64,000 bases of DNA from Acidiflorens sp963841945 (GCA_963841945.1 CAWJFC010000029.1:1-64000), one strand, 5' to 3'; shown: positions 48,728 to 59,360, counted from the first letter of the stretch. The notes: generated from the sequence alone by a model not told the origin. A program made the numbers and translations.

Positions 48728-51700
48728 ATGAGCGCCGTGGATGAGTATGCGCTGGCCTTTGACGCCGAAGATGCGTTTGAAGGCTTCGAACGGCTCATGC
48801 CGTTCCGCGTGCAGGATATCCTGCTCGTCTCCAACCTGTACGATTCGTTTATTTTGCGCGAGGATGGCCGGCTCAATGAACTGCTGATCGGCGAATCGCG
48901 CGAACTCAATCTGCAACAGATTCCTGGAATCACCCACGTCTCGAGTTGCTCGCAGGCGCTCGAACTGGCGCGTTCGCAGGCACGCTTCAATCTTATCGTC
49001 ACCAATTTGGCCGTTGGCGAGATGAACGCCGCGCAACTGGCGCGCGAGGTGAAGAAGCTTGGGCGCGATATTCCGGTGGTCGTGCTGGCGTATGACTACC
49101 GTGAGGTCAAGAGTTTTATTGCGCGCAATCCGGTGACGGATATCGATCGCATTTTTTTGTGGCAGGGAAATGCGCGCATCCTGATTGCGATCGTCAAGTA
49201 CGTGGAGGACAAACGCAACGTCCGTAATGACGCTAAGACGCTGGGCGTGCCGGTGCTGCTGCTGGTGGAGGACAACATACGTTACTACTCGGCGATCTTG
49301 CCGGTGGTTTATACCGAGCTCATCAGTCAGTCGCGGCGGGTAATTCGCGAGGGCATCAACGTGGCGCACAAACTGGTGCGCCAGCGGGCGCGGCCGAAGA
49401 TTCTGCTGAGCTCCGATTATGAAGACGCGGCGCGGCAGGCCATGGAGTATCGCGACAACCTGCTGGCGGTGGTTTCGGATGTGCAGTTTCCGAAGGGCGG
49501 CGCGCCCGATGAGAACGCGGGATTCGAACTCGCGCACATGATTCGCAAGCTGGTGCCGGATGTCCCGATCGTTTTGCATTCCAGCCACACCGAGTACCGG
49601 TCGCGCGCCTACGGCGAGGGGTTCGCCTTCCTGCAGAAGCGTTCGCCGACTTTCTTGCGCGACTTCCGGCGCCTGCTGACCCAGCAGTGCGCGTTTGGCG
49701 ATTTTGTTTTTCGCATGCCGGATGGCGCCGAAGTGGCGCGCGCCAGCGACCTGAACGCGCTCGAGGCCTTGCTGCATACGGTTCCGGTCGAGAGCCTCGG
49801 TTATCACAGCGCGCGTAATCATTTTTCGCGCTGGCTGACGGCACGCACCGAATTCGCGGTTGCGCAGAAGTTGCGTCCGCGTAAAGTCTCTGATTTTCCC
49901 GACCTTGAAGCCCTGCGCCAGGACCTCATCTCTTCCATCAACGAATACCGGCGCGAACAAAGCGAATTTCTGATTGGAGATTTCAACGCGGCGACCTTCA
50001 AGGCTGAGGGCAATTTCTTTCTTCGCATCGGCGCCGGGTCGCTAGGCGGAAAGGCACGCGGCCTGGCATTTGTGCGGCACCTGCTTTACAAGCGGCAATT
50101 CGCCCGGCGTTTTCCCGGGGTGAAGATCGGCGTGCCCCCGGCGCTGGTCTTGAGCACGGATGTCTTCGATCGCTTTCTCGCGGAGAACAATCTGCTGGAA
50201 TTTGCGATTCACTGCAAGAAAGATGCCGAGATCGAGCAGCGATTCCTGGCTTCGCCCTTACCGGCCTCTCTCCAGCATGATTTGACCGCCTTCTTGAGCG
50301 AGGTACGGTGGCCGCTGGCGGTGCGCTCGTCCAGTTTGCTGGAGGATTCACAATATCAGCCCTTCACCGGCGTCTATGAGACTTTCATGCTAGGGAATCA
50401 TCAGCCGGAGTTAGAGGTTCGCCTGGCGCGGCTGACGGAGGCAATTCAGCGGACCTATGCCTCGACCTTTAGCCAGCACGCGAAGTCTTATGTGCGCGCG
50501 ACCCCGTACCGGACTGAAGAAGAAAAGATGGCGGTGATCGTGCAGCGGGTGGTCGGCGTAATACACGGCGAGCGCTTTTATCCGAATTTTTCCGGCGTCG
50601 TGCGGTCGCGGAATTTCTATCCGGTGCCGCCCATGGCCTCGGAGGACGGCATCGCGGCGGTCGCGCTCGGGATGGGAAGGGAAGTGGTGGAGGGCGGAAA
50701 GAGCATGACCTTCTGTCCACGATATCCGCGAAATATCGTCCAGTTTTCTATCGGTGAAAGATATCTTGTCGAATTCGCAGTCGGAGTTCTGGGCGCTGGA
50801 GATGAACCATGACCATGGCAGCGCCACCGGCACCGGTATCAGCGCACTGCGCGAGGCGCGTTTTGCGCTCAAGGAGGCGGAGGCGGATGGCACGCTGCAA
50901 GCGGTCGCGTCCACTTACAGCCGCGACAACGATGCCGTCTACGACGGATTGAGCCGCCAGGGCACACGCATCGTCAGTTTCGCTCCCGTGCTCAAACATG
51001 AGGTTTTTCCCCTGGCGCCCATCCTCCAGCAACTGGCGCGAGTAGGTGAAGATGCGCTCGGCCAGCCAGTGGAGATTGAATTCGCGGTGAGCCTGGCGGA
51101 AGCAGCTGAGGTTGGCGGCGCGCAAACGGCCGCGGAGTTTGGGTTCTTGCAGATTCGTCCACTGGTGTTATCGCGCGAAGGCGAAGAGCTGCGCATGGGC
51201 GACGTCAATGAGGCTGACCTCATCTGCCGCAGTTCGATGGTGCTGGGCAACGGTCGCGTTCAAAATCTCTCGGATGTGGTCGTCGTCGACTTCCACCGCT
51301 TCGAACGCGGACAGAGCCAGGAGGTCGCCGAGTCGGTCGCGTACTTCAATAACAAATTAGGGCTGGAGAATCGTCCCTATCTGCTGATTGGTGTGGGCCG
51401 CCTTGGATCGAACGATCCGTGGCTTGGCATCCCGGTGGAGTGGGATGAAATCTCCGGAGCCCGCGTGATTGTCGAAGCCGGATTCCGCGACTTTCGCGTG
51501 ACTCCCTCCCAGGGTAGCCATTTCTTTCAGAACCTGATGGCCTTTCAGGTCGGCTACTTCACGGTGAATCCCGACGCCGGGGAGGGTTCGGTGGATTGGG
51601 CGTGGCTAGCGGAGCGGCCTGCGGCCGAAGAGCGCGGCTGCGTGCGGCATCTACGCTTCGAGGATCCGCTGCTCGTGGTGATGAATGGGAAGGCGCGGGA

Positions 51701-51737
51701 GGGAATGATTTTCAAGCCCGACCGTGGCCAGCAGTAA
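48728..51737 (+). CDS. Double-receiver / PEP-synthase-like ATP-grasp protein, one frameshift
   Basis: About 1003 residues from ATG 48728. Two receiver-like domains come first: one lacking the phospho-acceptor Asp (FNLIVTNLAVGEMNAAQLAR; Asn where Asp is expected), and one with it (VLLLVEDN, then AVVSDVQFP, then IVLHSSH and FLQKRSP). A PEP/pyruvate-binding (PPDK_N/PpsA) ATP-grasp domain follows: GAGSLGGKARGLAFVRHLL, LAVRSSSLLEDSQYQPFTGVYETF, MAVIVQRVVG, ALGMGREVVEGGKSMTFCP, and ending near FGFLQIRPLV. An extra A near 50,745 splits it; without it the join reads QFSSVKDILS. The phosphohistidine swivel and PEP barrel of true PEP synthase are absent, so a regulatory phosphotransfer role is more likely than gluconeogenesis. 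The activity is unproven. Confidence 0.72.
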
Positions 51738-51770
51738 ATTTACGTTCGCGATGGGTGGTACACCTTCCAA

Positions 51771-51803
51771 GAAAAAAGGCGGGACACTTCGTCCCGCCTT
51801 TTT
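51771..51803. terminator. Bidirectional terminator, GGCGGGAC type
   Basis: GGCGGGAC (51778-51785), loop ACTTC, GTCCCGCC (51791-51798) then TTTTT; A-run on the other side. It serves the receiver-PPDK gene (plus) and the first S53 peptidase (minus), which converge here. Confidence 0.88.
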
Positions 51804-51819
51804 GCTTGTTGATGGTTAG

Positions 51820-54375
51820 TTACTTGCCAGTGCCAGACAGAGTTGAGGTCTGCGGGCTGCCAGCGGCGCTGCTGTTCACTTCCAACGTGCCGGTCTGAAC
51901 TCCCGTTCCAACCGGAGTGAAGATGACATCGATCGTGCACTTGGATTTCGCTCCAAGGGTCGATCCGCAGGTGCCGCCGGAGACGCTGAAGTTTCCGGTG
52001 GTGGACGCCGAGATGCCCGTCAGCGTTGCTGCTCCCTTGTTGGCGAAGGTGAACGTCTTCGGGGCACTGCTGGTTCCGTGCTCCGTCTTGGGGAACTTCG
52101 CCGACGCCGGAGTTAAGGTTGCTTCCGCCGTGCCGGTGCCGGTGAGCGAGACCGACTGCGGACTGTTGGGAGCGTTATCGTTGAAGGTCAGCGAGCCGGT
52201 GCGCGCGCCAATTGCGGTGGGCGAGAAAGCGACAAATACCTCGCACGTGCCGCCGATCGCCAACTGGCCGGTGCAGTAGTTGGTCGTGATGGTGAAATCG
52301 CCACTGGTGGTGACGCTCGTAAACTTAAGGGCCGCCTTGCCGGTGTTGGTGACAGAGACGCTCTTCGCTTTCGAGGTCGAGCCGGCGACCTCGTTACCGA
52401 AAGCCAATGAGCTGGGCGAAATCGTAGCTATCGGAGCCGGAGTAACTGTGAGCTCAATTCCCCCTTGTCCGGTGGTACTGCCCGAAACGCCGTTCACGAG
52501 GATGGTGGAGGTTCCGGTGGCCGCAGTCACCGAAGCGGTGATGGTTACGCTGCTGGTTGTGCTGGTGGGATTTGTCCCAAACACAACCGTCACGCCGCTC
52601 GGCACATTGGACGCCGACAAGGTCACGGCTCCAGTGAAGCCGCCGAAGTCCGTGACAGTGATGGTGCTGGAGCCCGTGCCGCCCTGCACAATCGTCACCG
52701 AGGACGGATTGGCGGTCAGGGTGAAGCTCGGTCCCGGAGGGCCGCCCAACGCGTTTATTAGCGCCGATCCGTTCGGGCTGCCCCAGCCGGTCACGAGGTC
52801 ATAGCCGACAACCGCGGGATAACCGTTGCTGCCACTGGTGACGTCGTGGAAGTAGGTGTTATAGTCCGCGCCCAACCCATCCTGATAAATCGACGGATTA
52901 ATGAAGCCGAGCGAGGGCGCGCCGTTTTCCGCGGCCTGCTGGTTGGCCAGAGCCAGGTAGCCAGCCCACATGGGAGCCGCGAAGCTGGTTCCACCGATCT
53001 CGTTTTCGGAGCAGGTAGTCTGGTCAGAGCAGACGTAGAACGACCAATTCGCGTTGGCTGCAACGTCAGGTGCGTTGCGATAAACAGACGATGCCTCATT
53101 CTGCCCATTGACGACGCCGGTCTGCCAGGAAGGAAATGGAATGTTGTCCGGTGGCCAGTAGCCGCCGCCGCTATCCTCCCAGGCTGTTTCCGAGGCCCAT
53201 GGGCCGCCGGCGCTCTGGGTGTTGAGGTCGGTGCCACCGACAGAGGTAACGTAGGCGGAATCGCAAGGCCAGGTTGGGTAGCCGGAGTTAAATTCCGCGT
53301 CGTCGCCCGAGGCGTTGAAGTAGTTCTGCCCCTGCGCCGCCATTTTCTGGAAGTAGGGATCGTCGGCTGCCGGTGAGGTGGCCCAGATCCAGGAAGCGCT
53401 CAACTGCGCCGGTAGCGGATTGTACGAAGACATGGAACTCAACAGCGCAGTGTCCGACGATCCGATGAACATGACGAGGCTGGCGGTATTCGGCGCCATG
53501 CCGAGCGCCTGCGTGATGTCGATGGTGGGCTCGGTGTCATCGCAGCCCTGCGAGTTGTAGCAAGTCGTTCCCGTGCCGTCAACCGAATAAAGGGTGATAG
53601 GAGTATTGAGCGATTGGCCAACGTTTTTGTAGTAGGTGTTGACGTCGGCTAAGTCGGTACCTTGATACTCGAGCAAGCCGATGGTCTGGCCGGCGCCCGT
53701 CAGAGGACCGTTGCCATAGTAGGCGGCGCGCATGTCGCTGCCGAGGAAGGAAGCCCCCGGACCCGAGCCGGTGCTGGCATTCGACTTTGCCTTTGTGCTG
53801 CGACGCGCCAGTGCATTGCGCGGGATGGTGTAGTTGTCGAGTCCCGAAATGTGCCAGAGCTGGAACGGCAGATCGACGGTGGGCTCGCGATCCGGAGCGT
53901 AGAAAGTCCGGTTCTCTGTCGGATGTTGATAGAGATTCATCTGCACGTGGAAGGCTTTCTCGATAGCTGAAACGGTCGCGGTGAAGCGGACATCCATGGC
54001 ATCGCGAGAGCCGCCCGTGATGGTGAAGCCGCTGGCCTTTGCGAACTGGATGAGAGCGTTGTAGTCTTCCTGGCTCGGACCAAATTGCTCGGTGAACTGT
54101 TTCACCGTCACAAAATGGCGATAGTTGGGGCTGGTGGCATCGTAAACATCTTTGAGGAAGTTCTGGAGTTCCGGGGCGTGGCGGAGGGCCAGCACGACGT
54201 CGAAATGAAGGATTTGCGTAGCCGGCATCCGGCCGGTGGTTTGCACTTCGCCGTTTACGACGGCGGGAATCGTATGAGTTGTCAGAAGTGGCTGCACTTG
54301 AGCCTGGGAAGCAGCGCCCAGTAGAGCAAGAATCGCGGCGAGCGAAAACACGAGCCAACTGCGTCTTTGAATCAT
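51820..54375 (-). CDS. Secreted S53 (sedolisin/kumamolisin-type) peptidase with two ASH domains
   Basis: 851 residues from ATG 54373-54375, preceded by AAGGAGAAACC. Signal peptide ends ASQAQ (about residue 26). Residues about 35-190 are the pro-kumamolisin activation domain. The peptidase domain follows, with Glu282 and Asp286 (CDDTEPTIDI), oxyanion Asp358 (SGDD) and the nucleophile Ser464 (GGTSFAAP). The C-terminal part has a bacterial Ig-like domain (TLTANPSSVTIVQGG) and two choice-of-anchor D/ASH domains (SPSSLAFGNEVAGSTSKAKS, PASAKFPKTEHGTSSAPKTF). It would act outside the cell at acid pH. A close paralogue lies at 56,869-59,127. Confidence 0.9.
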   Translation of the reverse strand: MIQRRSWLVFSLAAILALLGAASQAQVQPLLTTHTIPAVVNGEVQTTGRMPATQILHFDVVLALRHAPELQNFLKDVYDATSPNYRHFVTVKQFTEQFGPSQEDYNALIQFAKASGFTITGGSRDAMDVRFTATVSAIEKAFHVQMNLYQHPTENRTFYAPDREPTVDLPFQLWHISGLDNYTIPRNALARRSTKAKSNASTGSGPGASFLGSDMRAAYYGNGPLTGAGQTIGLLEYQGTDLADVNTYYKNVGQSLNTPITLYSVDGTGTTCYNSQGCDDTEPTIDITQALGMAPNTASLVMFIGSSDTALLSSMSSYNPLPAQLSASWIWATSPAADDPYFQKMAAQGQNYFNASGDDAEFNSGYPTWPCDSAYVTSVGGTDLNTQSAGGPWASETAWEDSGGGYWPPDNIPFPSWQTGVVNGQNEASSVYRNAPDVAANANWSFYVCSDQTTCSENEIGGTSFAAPMWAGYLALANQQAAENGAPSLGFINPSIYQDGLGADYNTYFHDVTSGSNGYPAVVGYDLVTGWGSPNGSALINALGGPPGPSFTLTANPSSVTIVQGGTGSSTITVTDFGGFTGAVTLSASNVPSGVTVVFGTNPTSTTSSVTITASVTAATGTSTILVNGVSGSTTGQGGIELTVTPAPIATISPSSLAFGNEVAGSTSKAKSVSVTNTGKAALKFTSVTTSGDFTITTNYCTGQLAIGGTCEVFVAFSPTAIGARTGSLTFNDNAPNSPQSVSLTGTGTAEATLTPASAKFPKTEHGTSSAPKTFTFANKGAATLTGISASTTGNFSVSGGTCGSTLGAKSKCTIDVIFTPVGTGVQTGTLEVNSSAAGSPQTSTLSGTGK

Positions 54376-54544
54376 GGTTTCTCCTTGAGCAATACGGCCG
54401 ATGAAGGAATAGTTCTGGGTGGGGTTTCCTGAGAACCAGAGCCGATTAACTGCGCACGAAGTGTACAACCATTTGGCGGCAGCGAATAGAGTGAAAGAGC
54501 TTTCACAGGATGCGCATGTACTAGGTTGGGTCGTAAGAGAGACG

Positions 54545-54573
54545 AAAAAAGGCGGGACAAATTTTGTCCCGCC
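54545..54573 (-). terminator. Intrinsic terminator, GGCGGGAC type
   Basis: GGCGGGAC (54551-54558) pairs with GTCCCGCC (54566-54573), followed on the minus strand by TTTTTT. It ends the ASH-domain gene at 54,594-56,522. Confidence 0.88.
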
Positions 54574-54593
54574 CAAATTTCAGCTGTTGTCCG

Positions 54594-56522
54594 TTACTTG
54601 CCGGTTCCGGTCAGCGATACGCTTTGCGGGCTGCCGGAGGCGTTGTCAGTGAAGTTGACGCTGCCGGTTCGCACTCCTGTTTGTGTGGGGGTGAAGCTGA
54701 CTTTGATTTCGCAGGTTGCGCCGGGCGCTAGATTCGTGCCGTTGGCGCACGGTGTTACTTTCTTCGTCTGCTTGACGGCCACCAGCGCGAAGTCGCCGGT
54801 AGTGGCCAGATTCGTGATGCTGAGGGTGGAGGTGCCGGAGTTGGTGGCGACCACTTTTTTCGCGCCACTCGTTACGCCCACCGCAACCTTGCCCCACTTA
54901 AGCGAAGTCGGAGCCAAACTCATCACTGGGCCGCCTCCGCTACCGCCGCAACTCGGGAAGACGAATGAGGAAATGCGAGTCGTCCAGTTCTCGTAGCCCG
55001 TGACCGGCTGATACTCGTCGATATACCAGAAGGTGCAATCGTCCGTGGGATCGACCTGCATGGCCGTGTAGTCACCCCAGCGATTGGCGGAGCTGCCGCC
55101 GCTCTGCGAACCGGAGCCTTCGATGATGCTCGCCTCCGTTTCCATCGAGCCAAGCGGATCGCTGGGCACGCGGCCCGTGAAGCGAATGGCAGGATAGACG
55201 CTGCTGCTGGAAGCGCTATACCCGAGGGCGATGTCGGCGCTTTGATCCTCGGCAAGGCTCGACATCCAGCGATAAGTGGAGTCGGGAGCGAAGGTGCCTT
55301 GCTGATTGAGCGTGACGTTGCCTGCGGGATCGTAAAGCTCGTACCAGCGAATGGCGACCGGGCCACCGTTATCGACCGCGTGGCTGAAGACGGCGCGATC
55401 GTGATCGGCGAAATGGCGGATGGCAAAGCGATACATCATGCGATCGCCGAGCGTGTCCAGTTCCTGCGTGGTACCGGGCTGCACAACGCAGGTACCGAAA
55501 CCGACTCCGCAGGAGAGATTGTCGTTGGCCACATTGATGGTCGTCGCATTCGACAGGGTAGCCTTGCCGGAGGCGAAGTTGAGCGTGAGTGAACGCAGGT
55601 AGAGCTCCCCGGGATTGTTGTTCTGCCAGGTGATGAACAGGCCGGGCGTGCCGTCAACGGGCGTGGTCGGTCCATCCATATCGGAGGGAAGGTAGCTGCC
55701 CTCAGAGGACGGCGTTGCCTGGCAAAGCATGGCGGCCTTGGGATTGCCGGCCAGCATCTTGGTGCGGTCAAAGCCGCAGAGGTCGGCTCCCGCGAAGCCA
55801 CCGGGCGCGAAAAGGTTGTAGGTGGCGAGGTATGCGCTGTTGCTGTCGGTAGCCCAGACGCTCAGCTTGTCATAGTCGTTGAGCGTAGAGCCGAACTGGT
55901 ATTCGTAGAGCGCGTAGGAGCCGGCGGGATCGTTGGTGGTCGAGACGGCCACGCATTCCGAATAGCTGCCGGCGTAGTTGTCGCCGATGCCGGCAATGAT
56001 CCAGCGATCAGCAGGGCGATCATAGAGCACGATCGGGTCGACCACATAGGTCGTACAGAGACCACCGATGGCGGCAAAGATGGTTGGGATATTGGTGGGA
56101 CCGGAGAGAAGCGTGCCGGTCTTGGAATACGCGGCAACATCGGTGTTCACGGTGGTGAAAATCTCTGTCGGACCGACCGCGAGATTGTTATCGGGAGGAA
56201 TCCAGCCGCTCTGGGCGATGCCGTTAAAACTGACTCCCTGGGTTGCGCCAACTTCCGGCAAGGCTTCGGTCTGGAGAACGGGGTCGCGCTGCCACGGGCC
56301 GGGAGTCGCGCGCGTCGCGAGTGGACTGGGCCGCGGCTCGGGCATCACACGGTTCGGGAATAAGGACAGATCGATGGGAAGGTCCGACAGTCGCTGTGAG
56401 ATACCGAAGGCCGAAGGATAGGTGACGTGAGTTGTATCTTTCTTGCCGGACGCGAAAGCCAAAGTGGCGCAGGCTAAAGCGCAGACGACGAGCATGCCAG
56501 GGATTCTTGTTTGACGGAGCAT
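54594..56522 (-). CDS. Secreted beta-propeller-like protein with C-terminal ASH domain
   Basis: 642 residues from ATG 56520-56522 with GAGG about 10 bases upstream; the frame is open a little further. Signal peptide MLRQTRIPGMLVVCALACAT ending near ASG. A large repetitive beta region follows, with blade-like phrases (SGWIPPDNNLAVGPTEIFTT, DRWIIAGIGDNYAGSYSECV, NRWGDYTAMQVDPTDDCTFW). It ends with an ASH domain (LAPTSLKWGKVAVGVTSGAK) and the motif SLTGTGK shared with its two neighbours. No catalytic motif is visible; adhesion or matrix binding is a guess. Confidence 0.75.
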   Translation of the reverse strand: MLRQTRIPGMLVVCALACATLAFASGKKDTTHVTYPSAFGISQRLSDLPIDLSLFPNRVMPEPRPSPLATRATPGPWQRDPVLQTEALPEVGATQGVSFNGIAQSGWIPPDNNLAVGPTEIFTTVNTDVAAYSKTGTLLSGPTNIPTIFAAIGGLCTTYVVDPIVLYDRPADRWIIAGIGDNYAGSYSECVAVSTTNDPAGSYALYEYQFGSTLNDYDKLSVWATDSNSAYLATYNLFAPGGFAGADLCGFDRTKMLAGNPKAAMLCQATPSSEGSYLPSDMDGPTTPVDGTPGLFITWQNNNPGELYLRSLTLNFASGKATLSNATTINVANDNLSCGVGFGTCVVQPGTTQELDTLGDRMMYRFAIRHFADHDRAVFSHAVDNGGPVAIRWYELYDPAGNVTLNQQGTFAPDSTYRWMSSLAEDQSADIALGYSASSSSVYPAIRFTGRVPSDPLGSMETEASIIEGSGSQSGGSSANRWGDYTAMQVDPTDDCTFWYIDEYQPVTGYENWTTRISSFVFPSCGGSGGGPVMSLAPTSLKWGKVAVGVTSGAKKVVATNSGTSTLSITNLATTGDFALVAVKQTKKVTPCANGTNLAPGATCEIKVSFTPTQTGVRTGSVNFTDNASGSPQSVSLTGTGK

Positions 56523-56815
56523 CGGAATTGTCCTCGAAATGGTGATGCGTGGTTGTGCGGGCGTGAGTACCGCCATAAGGTTTGGTTGCAGCCGCTGGAG
56601 GAGTGCGCGCTACGATCGGCTCTAGTTTATATGCGGCCAGATCGGAAAGCACGAGGAATTGCGCGTCCGGCGCGACTTTCTGCAGGGAAAGATGAAGTTC
56701 TCTGCACATGCCTCAACAAGACAAGTTCAGCGAAACGGGCACTCAGCGGACCCATGCTTAGTGAGACCCGGCTTAGCGAGACCACGGCTAAAGATACGCA
56801 GGCTTGACCACGGAT
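56523..56815. other. Leader/intergenic, direct repeats
   Basis: About 290 bp upstream of the minus-strand ASH gene, without a gene. The word GCTTAGYGAGACC occurs twice in tandem (about 56,756 and 56,771) and may be a binding site. Nothing else is clear. Confidence 0.3.
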
Positions 56816-56816
56816 C

Positions 56817-56847
56817 GAAAAAAATGGCGGGACCGAAGTCCCGCCAT
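56817..56847 (-). terminator. Intrinsic terminator, GGCGGGAC type
   Basis: ATGGCGGGAC (56824-56833), loop CGAA, GTCCCGCCAT (56838-56847), with seven As on the plus side giving a minus-strand T-run. It ends the second S53 peptidase gene. Confidence 0.88.
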
Positions 56848-56868
56848 CGAGTTCGTTGCTACAACTGG

Positions 56869-59127
56869 TTATTTGCCGGTCCCGGAGAGAGCGACGCTCT
56901 GCGGACTGCCGGGCGCATTGTCGGTGAAGTTCAGCGAGCCGGTGCGCGTTCCAGTCTGCGTCGGCGTGAAATTCACCTTAACGATGCAGCTGGCGCCAGC
57001 GGCCAGCGTGCTGCCGCACTTCTTTTTTGAGGTGAAGGAGAACAGCGCGAAATCGCCGGTGGTGGCGATGTTCGAGATGTCCAGCGTGGAAGCGCCCGTG
57101 TTGGTAAGGGTCACTTTCTTGGCCGCGCCAGTGCTGCCGACCGCAACCTTGCCCCAGGCGAGTGACGTGGGATTCAAGGAGACGACCGGGCCGCTGGCAG
57201 TGATGGTAAGGCTAATGTTCGTGGAAGCGGTGAGGCTACCAGAGGTCCCGCCGATGGTGATGGTGGAGGTTCCAGTTGCCGCCCCGGCACCCACAGTGAG
57301 GGTTAGGGTGCTGGTCGTGCTCGTCGGATTCGGGCTGAATCCGGCGGTCACGCCGTTTGGCAGATTGGAGGCGCTCAAGGTGACGCTTCCGGTGAATCCG
57401 TCAGCGGGAACCACGGTGATGGTGCTCGCGCCGTTGTTGCCCTGCTGAATGGTGAGGCTGCTCGGGTTCGCCGTTAGACTGAACGACGGCCCCAAGGGTG
57501 TGGTGAGCGCGTTAATGAGATTGGCACCATTCGGGCTGCCCCAGCCGGTGGCCAGATCGTACCCGGTGGTTGCGGGATCGCCATTGCTGCCGCTCGTGAT
57601 GTCGTGGAAATCGGTGGTATAGCTGCTGCCCAATCCGATGGTGTAGAGAGCCGGGTTGATGAAGCCGAGCGGCGGATTGCCGATCCCTTCGCCCTGCTGG
57701 TTGGCCAGAGCCAGGTAGCCCGCCCACATGGGGGCGGCGAAGCTGGTTCCACCGTATTCATTTTCCGTGCAGCCGCTTTGGTCAGCGCAGACATAGAACG
57801 TGAAGTTCGAGTTCGCGGAGACGTCGGGGCCGTTGCGTAGAGTTTGCGAACACTTGGCGCAGCCCTCGGCGGTCGCGACCTGCCAGGACGGGATCGGAAT
57901 GTTGTTGGGGGAGATGCCGCCGCCGCCATCGGACCAAGCCGTTTCCGACTTCCACGGTCCGCCGGCGCTTTGGGTCTCCAAATCGGTTCCGCCGACCGAG
58001 ACGAGGTTGGCATCGTCGGCAGGCCAAATCGAGCCGCTCTCCTGCCAGTCGCTGTGGTCGCCCGCAGCGTCAAACAGGTTCTGTCCCTGGGAGGCGAACT
58101 CCTCGAAGATCGGATCGAGCGTCTTGGGATCGGCCGGATTCCAGTACCACGAGCAGCTCAGCTGCGCGTTCAGCGGGCTGGCTGTCGCCATGGCATTGAA
58201 AATCGGAGTTTCGGTGTTGCCGATGTACATGACGAGGCTGGCGAGATTGGGGGCCATGCCGAGGGCCTGCGTCATATCGAGGGTCTGTTCGGTGTCGTCA
58301 CAGGGCGACACGCAGCTGGTTTTGGCTCCGTCGACCGAGAACAAGGTGATGGGAACATTCAGCGTCTGATTCACGTTTTTGTAGTACGTGTTCAGATCGG
58401 CCAAGTCGGTACCCAACAGTTCGAACAAGCCAAGGGTCTGGCCTGCGCCGTTCAGCGATCCGGTGCCGTAATAGGCGGCGCGCATGTCGCTGCCGAGGAA
58501 CGACTCGCCCGGGCCAGAGCCAACCGTTGCGTTGGATTTAGCCTGCGCATTGGCCCGCTTCAGAGCGGGACGCGGGATGGAATAGTTATCGAGTCCATCC
58601 ACATGCCAGAGCTGGAAGGGAAGATCGACCGAGGGCTCGCGATCCGGAGCGTAGAAGGTGCGGTTCTCGGTGGGATGCTGGTAGACACCGAGTTGAACGT
58701 GGAACGCCTTCTCGATTTGCGAGACTGAACCCTTGATCGAAACGACCATGCGGTTGCGCGCCGGGTCTCCTACGATCTGGAAGCCATTCTCTTTCGCGAA
58801 ACGGACAACCGCGTCATAGTCTTCCTGGCTGGCGCCAAAGCGCGCTGTGAATTGCTCGACCGTCAGGAAATGACGGTAGGAGGAACTGGAAGGGTCGTAG
58901 ACATCATGGAGGAAATTTTCGAGTTCGGGAGCATGCCGGAGCTGGAGCATGACATCGAGCTGAAGGGTCTGGGTAGCGGGCAGACGTCCAAGCGACTCGG
59001 CCTGGCCACTGGTAACGACATCGCGGGTATGACGCGTCGGCATCGTCGACTGCGCCTGCGAGACGACGCTCACCAGCATCAGAATTGCGACAGCAGTAAG
59101 CAGAGACACACTTACTCTTCGGATCAT
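56869..59127 (-). CDS. Secreted S53 (sedolisin/kumamolisin-type) peptidase with one ASH domain
   Basis: 752 residues from ATG 59127, preceded by AAAAGGAGATCTC. Signal peptide MIRRVSVSLLTAVAILMLVS ending SQAQ. Pro-domain about 35-190. Catalytic residues Glu280 and Asp284 (CDDTEQTLDM), Asp357 (AAGD) and Ser462 (GGTSFAAP). An Ig-like domain and one ASH domain (NPTSLAWGKVAVGSTGAAKK) end in ALSGTGK. It is closely similar to the peptidase at 51,820-54,375 but lacks one ASH domain, which suggests tandem duplication followed by domain change. Confidence 0.9.
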   Translation of the reverse strand: MIRRVSVSLLTAVAILMLVSVVSQAQSTMPTRHTRDVVTSGQAESLGRLPATQTLQLDVMLQLRHAPELENFLHDVYDPSSSSYRHFLTVEQFTARFGASQEDYDAVVRFAKENGFQIVGDPARNRMVVSIKGSVSQIEKAFHVQLGVYQHPTENRTFYAPDREPSVDLPFQLWHVDGLDNYSIPRPALKRANAQAKSNATVGSGPGESFLGSDMRAAYYGTGSLNGAGQTLGLFELLGTDLADLNTYYKNVNQTLNVPITLFSVDGAKTSCVSPCDDTEQTLDMTQALGMAPNLASLVMYIGNTETPIFNAMATASPLNAQLSCSWYWNPADPKTLDPIFEEFASQGQNLFDAAGDHSDWQESGSIWPADDANLVSVGGTDLETQSAGGPWKSETAWSDGGGGISPNNIPIPSWQVATAEGCAKCSQTLRNGPDVSANSNFTFYVCADQSGCTENEYGGTSFAAPMWAGYLALANQQGEGIGNPPLGFINPALYTIGLGSSYTTDFHDITSGSNGDPATTGYDLATGWGSPNGANLINALTTPLGPSFSLTANPSSLTIQQGNNGASTITVVPADGFTGSVTLSASNLPNGVTAGFSPNPTSTTSTLTLTVGAGAATGTSTITIGGTSGSLTASTNISLTITASGPVVSLNPTSLAWGKVAVGSTGAAKKVTLTNTGASTLDISNIATTGDFALFSFTSKKKCGSTLAAGASCIVKVNFTPTQTGTRTGSLNFTDNAPGSPQSVALSGTGK

Positions 59128-59360
59128 GAGATCTCCTTTTAGATGGCAACCGCTGGAGGAAGCTTCTCTGGCCGGGTCTGGAGCCAGATACCACAGAGCG
59201 GATCTGCTTCGCGAGTTTACACCGGATTCTCAGCCTACGATAGTGTGAAAGAGTTTGCAGTTGAGAGCGCATGAAATTGGCCGAAATTGCAGTGTTGATG
59301 CGGGTTTTGCGGCATTCGTAGGGTGCGAGATCGGCGCCAAGAGCGCGATTACAGAGGCAG

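Noticed and set aside
48722..49960. 412-residue minus-strand frame
   Set aside because: Antisense of the receiver-PPDK gene with Arg/His-rich, family-less sequence.
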